DNA of 64,000 bases. It comes from Pollenia angustigena (Eukaryota; Arthropoda; Insecta; Diptera; Polleniidae). Shown here in pieces: positions 10,960 to 21,509 of this stretch; the first letter of the stretch is position 1; every line of letters begins with the position of its first letter. The translations under genes and the position numbers were made by a program. The notes under the pieces were generated by a model that did not search any database, had not been told where the DNA came from, and saw only the letters and a program-made list of their open reading frames with translations. The stretch covers positions 155,432,511 through 155,496,510 of the forward strand of contig OV884059.1 of assembly GCA_930367215.1 (NCBI GenBank), written 5' to 3'.

Positions 10960-11429
10960 CATAATAAATCACTACCTTAATAATATTGCAGATCTCAAAT
11001 CTGAAATTCTTTTGGTGTAGAAAAAAAGAAATGATAAAAACAATAATATGAAATACATTGTTTAACCTTTAAATAACTTTGTTTTGACAGGGATGTGCGA
11101 TTTAATCATTATTTCTGTGCCAATATGGAAAAGTAGCTTGTGTTGAATTTTGTTGTTTGCAGATACCCTCAGTTTTTTTGAAGTTTTTTAAAATCATTGT
11201 TTAAATAAAATTTAAATATTTAAGATTTTACACTGTTTCTAACTGTAATAACTAATTTTGGTCTCTTCTATATGAAATTAGAACTGAGTTAGAAAAATTT
11301 AAATTTTAATTGGTCATTTCTGGTTTTGCCGATAAAATTTTTTTTTTTTTCTAATTATTTTTTTTATTTAAAGCTCAATTGATTTTATATTAGAAGCACA
11401 TAAAATTTATTTTTGTTTGATTAGGTTTT

Positions 11430-11701
11430 AAGGCGCAACCATTATGTGCTTAAGTTGCCTTAAGCAAATGTGCGAATACATGTAAATCATATGAGGCAAA
11501 CCATATTAAACTTAAAGACAATTTTTGTGAAGATTTATGAAACTGTCATTTGCTTAAGCAAAGTGCGAAACAGATCGCACATTCCGTACGTAATCAAATG
11601 TTTTTTGATTTTGTGTTTGCTTTTTTAAATACATTCGAGAGACTTTTTGTTAATTTTTGATAGTAGGTTAAGCAAGGCTATGCATATTATGGTTGGGCCT
11701 T
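11430..11701. mobile_element. Family H miniature inverted-repeat element, copy 1
   Basis: Ends AAGGCGCAACCATTATGTGC and, inward from the right, AAAGGCCCAACCATAATATGC-like sequence. A second copy is at 47461-47721. The flanks suggest a 3-bp TTA/TAA TSD, which would fit a PIF/Harbinger-type miniature element. About 272 bp, non-coding. Confidence 0.65.
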
Positions 11702-12043
11702 TAGTTCGAAAAAATAATTTAAAATAAAATTTCTTTGAATACGGCAATACTTTGCCACCCCGTAACTCGATAAATAAACATCATACACAGAAAGAAAAAC
11801 ACAAGGAATAAATTAATTTTTTTATGATTACTTTAAGTACGAGTTGTACTCAGAAATTCAAGTACGAATAACACTAAAACGTACTTTAAACAATCCTAAA
11901 TGGGATAACTTTCGAAAATCAATCCCAGAATTTCTTAAAATACGTATAAAATTCTTAATCCAAGTAAAAAAAGATTAAACTTTTTGTTGGTAGTGCCACT
12001 CTGAGAGCAAAATTACAAAGAGAGGGTTTTTATCTCTTTAAAC

Positions 12044-12586
12044 CAGTGTTCGAAAATAAACAGTACATTATATAATGTTCGGCTCACACACCCAGGAACG
12101 ATATCTATTTTTTTAGTGATTGTGTAGACATACACAACCCTTAATACCGTTCGTAACTATTTTCGAGAAGCAACCGAACATTATATAATGTTCGGTTCTT
12201 CGTTAAAAAACAGAGCAATTGTAGTGATACTCTAGACAGATATTATATTTTAATGTTCTTTAATGTTTTTTTCGTGTGTGTATTTTGTTTTTGTAAAAAA
12301 TTTTTTGTTTTTTTTTTTTACCAGCCAAAAGGGACGAACATTAACGAGCCGAACCGAGCACATTGAAGTTTGTTGATTTTTAAAAAAAACCGAACGGAAT
12401 TAAATGTTCACATCTTTTGTTGAGTTTGATAAAAACAGTAATATTTTTGTGTTTGAAAGATGGCTAACAGGGAAACGTTATTTTTTTAAGGATTTTCTAC
12501 ACAAACACTATTAGCGTTTGTGTTTTCCACAAATCTACCGAACCGAACATTAAGAAACGATATTTAGTGTTCATTTTCGAACACTG
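12044..12586. mobile_element. Family J hAT miniature element, copy 2
   Basis: Ends CAGTGTTCGAAAATAAAC and ATTTTCGAACACTG, with a perfect 8-bp TSD CTTTAAAC at 12036-12043 and 12587-12594. The interior matches the copy at 8023-8527 with substitutions and small indels, for example a duplicated ACATTATATAATGTTC-like segment. Confidence 0.88.
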
Positions 12587-13495
12587 CTTTAAACTTATCA
12601 AAGTTTGTTGCACACACTACAACAACACCACACAAGTTTTACAAAACATTGTGCTTGTTGTGTGTAGTAACAGCAAAAACAACAGAACATGACGAAAACA
12701 CATTATTTTCATGTTGTAAAAGTATAATTGGGAACTCTTGCTTCTCGTTTAGTTTACTTTTTTTAGTTATATATGTACATTATGTTTTGAAAGTAATAAC
12801 CATATCGGGAATGATGCTGATGTTTTACAATTGAAATTCTGTAAGGTGTAAAACGGGTAAGTAAATCAATCATAATAAAATTCTTCTTCTAATTTCACTT
12901 TTGGTTTATTTCAAGTACGCATTCGGGTTCGAATCAATTTTATAAAACATACTTGAATCAAGCATATTTTGAGATTGATTCAATCTTAGTTGAACTTAAG
13001 TCAGTCTCATTTTCGCATTATTTCAAGTACGAATTTGGTATTGGAAGTATTTCGCGATTGAAAGTACGTATTTGAATCAATATTTCTGTACTTGATTCAA
13101 CAAAATTTTTTTATTGAGTTGTCCGCTTCACAAAAAATGCACCATATGCAAAAATATACACTAACAAATCGATGTCAAAATTCATTAAAACAAAAACTCT
13201 AAAACGGATAAATATATTATTTCTGCCTTCATTGGTCGCACAGGGAAAATTTTGAAATTGCATATTTACGGTTTCCTTGGTCATTACGCTGTCGAGCATA
13301 TTGCGTTCACACTAAATTTGCGTCCGCCCACTTTGATATTAAGTAACTACTTTAAATAAATCAAAATCATTAAAACCGTTTTATGTATACGTTTAATCAG
13401 TTCCGCTTTGATACCCGGTTTTCCGAAAAGCAATGTTAATCGTTGACTTTCAAAGAAGATATTTTTAGGGTTAACTACAACGCAACCGTTAAGAC

Positions 13496-13575
13496 CAGTG
13501 TACGAAAATAAACAGAACATTGTTTAGCGTATGGCTTAAACACCATGAAACCATCTTTTTTTTAGTGTTTGTGTG
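13496..13575. mobile_element. Family J hAT fragment
   Basis: Only the first 80 bp match (CAGTGTACGAAAATAAAC). The sequence then runs into CAGTGGCGGATTTAGG, which looks like the end of another element. No matching right end was found. Confidence 0.5.
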
Positions 13576-13894
13576 TTAATCAGTGGCGGATTTAGGCCTG
13601 CTTCCTCCCAAGGAATTCTTTAATATGCCGCCCTTTTTGATTATATAGGAGTGATTAACAAAAAAAAAAAAAAAAATTAAATACTTAAACTATTGTGAAT
13701 TCATTTTTATAAATTTATATACATTAGAGCGACTCAAAACAAAAAAAGGGATTTTGTTACCCCTCTGAAAATAAAGCTTGATATGTTTTATGATGATTCC
13801 CAAAATATTTTGGTTCTAGCGTTGACCATCCGCACATAAAATTCAGAAAAATGCATGAAATCTTTCTTTGAATCGATAGTACGGTCCATATAAT

Positions 13895-14610
13895 TTAATG
13901 TTTCAAGCTCATTTCATGCAAATGTTGACTGTGACTGCGCCTCAAATGGTCTATCCGCTTATTTCAATTTTGGCGTACTCTTTCCAACATTTCGGCCGGT
14001 ATCTCATGAATAAATGCTTCAATGTTGTCTTACAATGCGTCAATTGAAACGGGCATGTGTGTATAGACATGAGCTTTAACATAGCCCCACAAAAAATAGG
14101 CGTTCAATCGCACGACCTATGCGGCCAATTGACCGGTCCCGAACGTGAAATAAAATGTTCACCGAACTCGCCTCTCAATAAGTCCATTGTTAAGCGTGCT
14201 GTGTGGCATGTGGCACCGTCTTGTTGAAACCACATGTCATGCAAGTCAAGCTCTTGCATTTTGGGCAAAAAAAAGTTGGATATCATCTCACGGTAGCGCT
14301 CACCATTCACAGTTACGTTACGATTCGCATCATCTTTGAAGAAGTACGGTCCAATGATGCCACCAGCCCATAAACCGCACCAAACTGTGACTTTTTCTGG
14401 ATGCATTGGTAGCTCTTGCAATGCTTCTGGCTGATCTGTACTCCAAAATCGACAATTCTGCTTACTAACGTACCGAATGGCCGCTTCAGTATGTTAATTA
14501 AACTGACCATAAAATGGAAGAAGCGCGCGATGAACTTTCTTAACAGAGCACGCATTTTGATAATAAAATTCAATAATTTCCAAGCGTTGTTCGTTTTTAA
14601 GACGAGTCAT
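13895..14610 (-). pseudogene. Mariner-family transposase relic
   Basis: On the minus strand the frame starts at ATG 14610 (MTRLKNEQRLEIIEFYYQNA) and ends at a stop at 13895-13897. It shows HPEKVTVWCGLWAGG, WFQQDGATCHTA (second catalytic Asp) and SGPVNWP. An internal deletion near 14465-14485 joins the N-terminal helix-turn-helix region to the NCRFW region, removing roughly 120 residues including the first catalytic Asp. A stop follows GQFN, and the C-terminal part has further stops and a deletion after RSCD. The element is dead. Terminal repeats were not firmly located. Confidence 0.85.
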
Positions 14611-14962
14611 GGTTAAATTATAGACCAAACTGAAGATGTTTGACAGTGAAACAAAACGCAAAACGTGCGTCAGCTGTTTAAACCAGTGTTGCCAAAAAGA
14701 TAATAGCTAAAAAATCACACAATAGAACAAACAAATAATTGTTATAATATTTTTAATCAAAATTTTTAATATTTTTAATTTACACTTGCTCTTTTCAAAA
14801 ACATCTTCTTTTATTTGATTTGTTCACTGAAAACAGTCGTTTGGCTCATAAGCAGATTTTTAAATATTTATGCACAGAACTTAAAAAAAAACATTTAAAA
14901 CTTAGATAACGAACACACATTTTTGAATTTATGCTGATTAAAAATAAATGATAAATTATTAT

Positions 14963-14968
14963 TCAGTT
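14963..14968 (+). promoter_or_regulatory. Candidate initiator upstream of copy 2
   Basis: TCAGTT at the same relative position (about 80 bp before the ATG) as in copy 1, within a conserved block that also includes AATAAATGATAA. Confidence 0.35.
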
Positions 14969-15044
14969 TATTTAATGACTGCGGCAAGTATTGCGCTTAA
15001 CGCCTATCGGTTTACGGAATTACGAGAAGCCTGAAAGCAACAAA

Positions 15045-15473
15045 ATGATGACACGTTACATAAAACATCTTGTAAAGAAAATATATATTTACGTCGTAAC
15101 TGTTTTGATTCTATCGCTAATAACAGTGAAAGTTATTGAAAAACGTTAGTCTAAAAAAATTATGGTCCCGCAATTTTAATACGTAGAGCTAGACATGACA
15201 ATGCTAGACAAGTCTCCCGAAGTGGTTTAGATATAACGAAATTTTATAACATCAATGTACCTTTTCGTTTGCCTGAGATCCAGGCTCCAAAAAGAGATTG
15301 GCATGATTGGGACGCTATTAAAAGAGATCAACATCGTACGGGTGAGGCTGCTTTTGTAACTGATAAAACCCTGAAGCAAATTGAACATAAAATGTCATTG
15401 GAAAATGGTTTAATGCTTTGCTATCCGATAATATATCGGTTAATCGTTCTGTTCCCGATGTAAGAAGTGATGA
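15045..15473 (+). pseudogene. GalNAc-T copy 2, exon 1 (broken)
   Basis: Aligns along its length with the exon 1 of copies 1 and 3, including the anchor, the WHDWDAIKRDQHRTG stretch and the GTAAGT donor at 15474. It is broken by TAG at 15147-15149, a 1-base loss just after it, a small in-frame loss near the GLGERG region and another 1-base loss in the NGFNALL stretch near 15411. It most likely belonged to exons 2-3 at 39248-40690. Confidence 0.85.
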
Positions 15474-15879
15474 GTAAGTTGCTTAAGAAAACACCAGCAG
15501 GCATTTATTATTATTAACTACACTTAGCGGTTCAAACGGCTACCACTTCATAAAACACCTGATTTACTATGCATTATTTATATATTCGTTGGTATTCCTA
15601 AACAACAGGACTTAAAGTCTTATAGTTATAGTACAGGATAAACAATTCGTAGCAATTTCTTATGTGGCACACAATAAAAGATTTTAATAATAAACGTTAA
15701 AATAAAAGAAATTAATACATTAAAGCAATTTTAAACATAAAGACATTCAAAATCTTTTTTAAATACAAAAGATAACACAATTTCAAGTACGGGAATAAAA
15801 ATTAAAAAAATGCATTTCCTAAACTGCGTTGCATTTCTAGTAAATTGAACAGTTGCTGGTAGTGTGTTTGACAGACGAA

Positions 15880-17900
15880 TACTGTGAAAGAAAAACTGTC
15901 ATTCAGCCACTAACTTCTTCAATCTTATCGGGATCAGATTGTTGTTTCTTCTTGACTGCGTAAAAGTAACACGTTCAAATAGTTACGTCGGCTCGCCAGT
16001 ATAGATAATTTTATGCAAAAGACTTAGGCATCGAATATTTAACATGTCAGAAAAACGCACTCCATAAAGTTTACTTTCATCGGGTGTAACATGAGAGAAA
16101 CGTCCTAAGTTGAAGACATATCTCAGAATGGCATTATATGTATATGTTAATTTCCTGGTGCTTTTTTGGTCACAGCTTGCAAAAACCTCGCTGCCATATA
16201 TTAAAGCTGGAATAAGATATGTATTAGCCAAAAGCATACGAATGTTGAACGGGGTTGAGTGTTGAGTTGTCCAAAGCGAACGAACTATCGCAAATACTTT
16301 TCCTGCAGCAGCGTTTATATGATCTGACCAAGTAAGTGAAGAATTAAAAATAATGCCAACGTTTTTAGCCTTCTTGATAATTTCTATTTGCTGTGAGTTC
16401 CTGGAAATTACAAGGCACTTAGATTTAGCGGAATTCAGACAAAGACCATTTGCCTCTGCCCAGGCTTCAATTTTTGAAAGATCAAAGTTTAATCTTGAAA
16501 TATACTCATCAGTCTTATCAGGTTCACTTCATATATGGAGGGTTCAAAGCTAAACCGAACCAAGTCATAAAATAAAATGCATATATGTATTTCAAAATTG
16601 GTGTGAAATTCTTCGCAAAGTTTAACTCTATCGAGTTCTGTAACGGACTAAATCAAAAAGTTTTTCGTTCCAAAGGTAACGGTAATTAACCCATGTAATA
16701 ATAATAACCCCATGCTCCAGAAATTAATGGAAATTCACTTACTCAAACTCAAAATATTATCGAATTTTCATTTTTGACTTGGTTCGCTTCAGCTCTGAGC
16801 CCTCCATATAAACCACAACATCATCGGCGTACATATGAATTTTGCAATGGGATAATTGTTTTGGCAAATCGTTTATATATATTGTAAAAAGTAGAGGACC
16901 TAACATGGACCCTTGAGGAACACCTTTGGTCACACGCAACGGCGATGATTGCTTATTGTTTGAACTAACATATTGATAGCGGTTACTTAGATATGATGAG
17001 ATGAGATCAGATCAGACGCTGAGGAGGTTAAATGGAAAAGCTTAGTTAATTTAATACGAAGCATGGCATGATCAACCATATAAAATGCTTTGTAGTGATC
17101 CAAAAGCACCAACAAGGTAACATTTCCGTTATCTATATAGCCTCGAATTTCCTCCGTCACTCCAATAAGTGCAGTTGTACAACTATGTTGGGTCGGAAAC
17201 CAGATTGCATTTTGGTTAATAAGTTATTCGTCGGAAAGTAAGCACCTATTTGTTTATGCAAGAGCCGTTCGAAGACTTTAGATATATATGAAAGGATAGC
17301 TATTGGACGATATTCATTTCTATTTTTAGGGATGGGAACAATTTTCGCACACTTCCAGTTCTGTGGAAAAATACCTTTTGCAATTATTGTGTTGAATATG
17401 TGTGTGATTTGTGGCAGTAAGTTAGGTAGAAAGAGTTTTAAAAATGTAGGGTAAATTTTATCAGGTCCAATTACATTTGATTTGATATCATGGCAGAAAT
17501 AAAGGTATAATCCTGAGAAACACAGCGAAAAGACAATTGTGGTACGGAGCTATTTAATGATGACCTGGCACTACATACTAGAATAATAGTTAGGAGAAAT
17601 GTTTAAGTTTGGAATTTTAGTAAATAGCTCGTTGAGTGAGTCAACATTTAATTCCGAAGAGTCTGTTTTATTTAATTTTCCAATTTTTCTTTGAGTTCAC
17701 AGCAGTTGAAAATAAGTTATAACTATAGTAAAGTAAGAGAATTTAGTTCGCTCCAGTAGTTCCAACATTTATATAGATGATCTTGTTGGTTTATTTTAGC
17801 TTTAATTTGTTCATTAAACCAAGGCTTAGTAGTACTTTTTTGTGTGACAGTTTTTACAGGCACAGATTTTTCGAAAATTTCGCTAAGATTTTTCTACAGA
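15880..17900 (-). mobile_element. Non-LTR retrotransposon (LINE) ORF2 relic
   Basis: Minus-strand translation in shifting frames gives reverse transcriptase blocks in order: GPDKIYPTFLKLFLPNLLPQ, EYRPIAILSYISKVFERLL, LDHYKAF-MVDHAML, RVTKGVPQGSMLGPLLFTIY and YADD. Then, after a nested insert, come the thumb region (SAKSKCLVISRN) and the C-terminal part (MLLANTYLIPALIYGSEVFA at about 16237 downward). Many stops and frameshifts. The clade is uncertain (Jockey/CR1-like). Confidence 0.8.
16536..16806. mobile_element. 271-bp miniature element nested in the LINE
   Basis: Inverted ends of about 32 bp (TGGAGGGTTCAAAGC / GCTCTGAGCCCTCCA) with about 5 mismatches, flanked on both sides by TATA (TSD TA or TATA). 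It interrupts the LINE reverse transcriptase frame directly after YADDVVVY, and the LINE frame resumes at TDEYISRLNF on the other side. Confidence 0.75.
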
Positions 17901-18592
17901 AAATTAACTTGGTCATTAGTGATATAAAGTCAAAATTTGTGATTATTGACTTATGACGCTATTGCAGCGAATGAGTGATATTAGAATTTAGACAACATTT
18001 TCAATAATTGCATTGTGAACGCAATTAAGAGAGACTTCTGTAAAGTGAGTTGGTGACGCATCAGCCAAGATTCTTTGAAATGCACCAGAAGCGAATTAAA
18101 CCAAGATTCTTTAAAATGTGTTGCTCGCTTAAAAGCGTTGTTTGGGTTTAGGCATTTTTCATGAACGCATTTATCCGTGAATTACTGTATACACAATTAA
18201 TGTACATATGTATTTTAATTGTTACTACCCTGTAGTAAATAAAATAGTCAGTTGCAAAAAACACTAGCTATAAATTAACTATTTTTCAAATGACTACAAA
18301 TTGGCTTAAATCTCATGCAGATATCAACCAAAAATATTCATAGAGGCACACGTAAAACACAAATAAAAGCAAAATAAATAAAACAAGCATGCCATGAAGT
18401 CAAATGAAAAAAAAATGTATACAAACATATTTAAATAATTTAAAATAATTAAAAATTGAAGCAGTACAAATCTGTTTATGTACAAGAAATTATGTAGCGT
18501 ATTTATTTCAGCACTATTATACATCATCACTGAAGCAATTTGATGCAAAATTTGCTTAAATAATTATTTCTATATAAATATATATGTATACA

Positions 18593-19527
18593 CACTGAAA
18601 GAAAAATGCTTCATATATTTAATGAATCATTTTCATAAAAAAGTTTTCCTTGGGTAAATGAAAATTTTCATTGTCTTAATGGAATTTCATAGGTTTGATG
18701 AAGTATTTTCGTTAAAATCGCTTCATTAGATTTCGTAATTACGTTAAAAATTTTCATTGGATATATGAAAACTTAAGTTTGTCCAAGTAAAACAAAAAAT
18801 TTTAATTGGGAACACAAAAAAACAATAAACAAACATAACTATATTCATAACTTAATACAAAATTATAGTTTCATTAAAAAAATGTTTAATTGTTATTTAA
18901 AAAATGTAAGATTTAATAATTTCATACATCTAATGTTACATGTATGCCATTAAATTTATGAAATCAAAAAATTTTTTTATAAAAGCAACATATTTCAATA
19001 ATTGCCTTCATAAATTTAAATTTTCATTATGACAATAAAAATGTCATTATAGTAATGAAACAAAAACTTTCAATCCACTTTCAATCAACGTTGTTATTGT
19101 TATTATGGACAATTTAATCTCATATTTACGCCCTTAATTGAGAAAAAAACATAGTTTTTTTATACAAAAATTACACTGCCCCGGTAGACTAGCTGGTAGT
19201 GAGCTAGTCTATCAGCACCGAGGTTGCATGTTCGAATCCCGCCAGAGACAGAAAAAAAAAAATAAGAAATAAAATAAAGTAAAATAAAATAAGAAAAAAG
19301 AAAAAAAAAATAATTAAAACTAATATAAAAAAAAAAAATTTTTACTTTATTGAAAGTATTCATCCAATGAATAATATTCATGGATCTAATGTAATGTTTC
19401 ATTAAGTCCTTTTAATGAAACAGGTTTCATTGATCCAACGAAGCGCTGCATAGGTTCCTTTATAATGCAATTTTTCATGGGATTAATGTCAAAATTCGTT
19501 AGTATTGCGAAGAAAATTCTTTCAGTG
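18593..19527. mobile_element. Family G element (ends CACTGAAAG), copy 2
   Basis: Left end CACTGAAAGAAAAATGCTTC, right end read inward CACTGAAAGAATTTTCTTCG. The interior is dominated by TTCATT-type motifs and includes a tRNA-like SINE head at 19177-19265. Non-coding. Confidence 0.65.
19177..19265 (+). repeat. tRNA-derived SINE head or tRNA pseudogene
   Basis: Contains a box-A-like TAGCTGGTAGTG and a box-B-like GTTCGAATCCC with suitable spacing, followed directly by an A-rich run. The ends do not pair as a tRNA acceptor stem, so I read it as the Pol III promoter part of a SINE rather than a working tRNA gene. Confidence 0.55.
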
Positions 19528-20084
19528 CATACATATGTATATAGATGTACATATGTATGTTTATATTTACATTTATTTTTTTGACAAACATTTTTTTTAA
19601 ATTTAAGTAATTTATTATAAACCGACTATACAATTAAGTAACTACTAATTGGTTGAAAAATAAGTAGTTAATAGTCAATTTAAAAGTCATGCAGAGATAA
19701 CCAATTGACTTCAGCCTATGTCATGCCTATGTTAAAATTGTGAGTCGTCGACAAGGAAAAAAGTCACTTAATCAACTAGATGTGGTTAAAAAAAAACCAG
19801 TTTGAAGTTACTTAAAAATGTGTTTGACTTCCTACAGGGTAAAGCTAAGAAGTTTATTTGTGTAGAGTTGACGTTCAAGAGCTTAGTGGTTTGATTGACG
19901 TTAAAACGTCGATTACGTCCTATGATGGTCCGGACAAAACGCCGATACGTTTCGTGGAGTGTGGGTGGATGTGTAGGCTTGTGTAGGATGTGTAGGCTAC
20001 AGCTCCAGAATATCCGCCAAAGATCAAAATAATTTGCTGATATTCCCCAAGAGAACACCGATTCTGGGGAAATGCCCATATTTA

Positions 20085-20190
20085 CTTATTTTATTTATTT
20101 ATTTATTTGATTTCCAACACAACAAGATACAAATCTTATAATTATAGTATTGGATTTTTGTATTGTAATTACATTGTTGAGTAAAAAATG
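20085..20190 (-). repeat. LINE 3' end with ATAA-type tail
   Basis: Minus strand: a short unique stretch ending in about five AAAT/ATAA repeats (20085-20112). The stretch resembles 15600-15650 downstream of the LINE relic, so it may be a second 5'-truncated copy of the same LINE. Confidence 0.4.
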
Positions 20191-20583
20191 ATATATTATT
20201 ATGAACCGATTGTGTTTCTCAGGTTATGGAGTGTATAGGGTGGCTTTTGTATTCAGCGCTAAAATATCAGCCAAGTATCCAAACAACTTGGTGATATTAC
20301 ACAGGCTAGAAGAAGAAACAAAAAAGGCACCAATAATTGAACAAAAAGAAAGCACTATTAACCATATAACAAACAATTTCCTTTTTTTTTTGCAAACCGT
20401 TATAAATTCCAAAAAGCAGCCGGCTAGTATGGCGATTGGAAACAAACAATTCGGCTTCAATAAAACAAGCCAAAAACAAAAATTGTCATCAGAGATGGGA
20501 AATCGGCTGCCTTTGGCTCAGACGTGAACAGACGTTTTAGAGTAGGGTGCGTAGACGTTATCCCGAGCCCGCTGTATAGCAAG

Positions 20584-21187
20584 CAGAGATCAGCAATGAA
20601 TCGTTTTTTCGCTACTCATACTGACTCATCCAATTGTAAGTATAAGTGCGTAGAAATCATTTAAACTAAACTACTATGATTCACTCATACTCACAAGAGA
20701 ACTATTTATGAGTGCTACGTCGACATTATACGCATACTCATAAATGATCTCAGCTTGATTTATAATTTCAAGAAAATACTTACAATACTCACAAGGATTC
20801 AAATCATTTAGCTCATCCATTTACCGTTTTAACACAACAGATAAAACACACAACTTTATAATCAGCGCTGCCAGATGAATTTGCCGAAAAATCGTCCACT
20901 TCATACATGTAACTTTAGTAAACTGTAATTGCCAAATCGTCACTTTGCTATTTTGGGGACAAATCTGGCAGCTTCGCATTTTGCTTCGCCAATACACATT
21001 GAGTTGAGTAGATTCTAAATCAAACACAACAAATGTTGATAAGTATGTGTACGATGAATAAAATTAAACTTTTGAGTGAATATGAGTTTGAATAACATTG
21101 GAATAAGTATGAGTGCGTATAAGTACAAGAATTTATGAGTCATGATTTAGCTCTAATCACTTTTTCACATCTCATTGCTGATCTCTG
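20584..21187. mobile_element. Non-autonomous hAT element (family X), uninterrupted copy
   Basis: Ends CAGAGATCAGCAATGA and its complement, with a perfect 8-bp TSD ATAGCAAG at 20576-20583 and 21188-21195. It is the reverse orientation of the copy at 325-2728 and shows what that copy looked like before its nested insertions. 604 bp, non-coding. Confidence 0.88.
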
Positions 21188-21509
21188 ATAGCAAGCAGTG
21201 TTTTCAAAAATGTTTACTATTTTTTTTTTTTTTCTTTAATTTATTTGTACGTACAGTTTTTTATTTCAACATTGGTTGATTTGAGATATATTGTCCCAGT
21301 CGATATTTCGACTGGGCTTATATATCCCTTCGTCTTGTTTTCAGGAAAATATCTACCACTAGATAAAATATCTACCACTAGAAAAAGTGCTGTATCTTCT
21401 GAGTCGTCATTAGGAAAAATATTATAAAAATACTTTGCAACACTATATGAGGAGCTCCATAACAAAACGGTTCAATTCCACTTTTACAATTTGTGGATAA
21501 ATGAACAAA

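Larger units (their letters stand above)
10960..13894. other. Intergenic region between copies 1 and 2
   Basis: No gene seen. It contains an inverted-repeat miniature element (11430-11701) and family J copies (12044-12586; fragment near 13496-13575). AT-rich stretches around 11800-12000 and 12890-13110 repeat motifs like TCAAGTACGAAT and may be the two halves of one older element split by the hAT insertion. Confidence 0.5.

Noticed and set aside
16353..16553. Plus-strand open frame of 66 codons
   Set aside because: It is the antisense shadow of the LINE thumb region, which reads as protein on the minus strand.
19177..19265. Functional tRNA gene
   Set aside because: Box A and B motifs are present, but the acceptor arms do not pair and an A-rich tail follows, so it was called a SINE head.
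20201..20527. 108-codon open frame
   Set aside because: No recognisable domain and low-complexity Lys/Asn/Gln composition. It overlaps an equally open antisense frame, as expected in AT-rich non-coding DNA.
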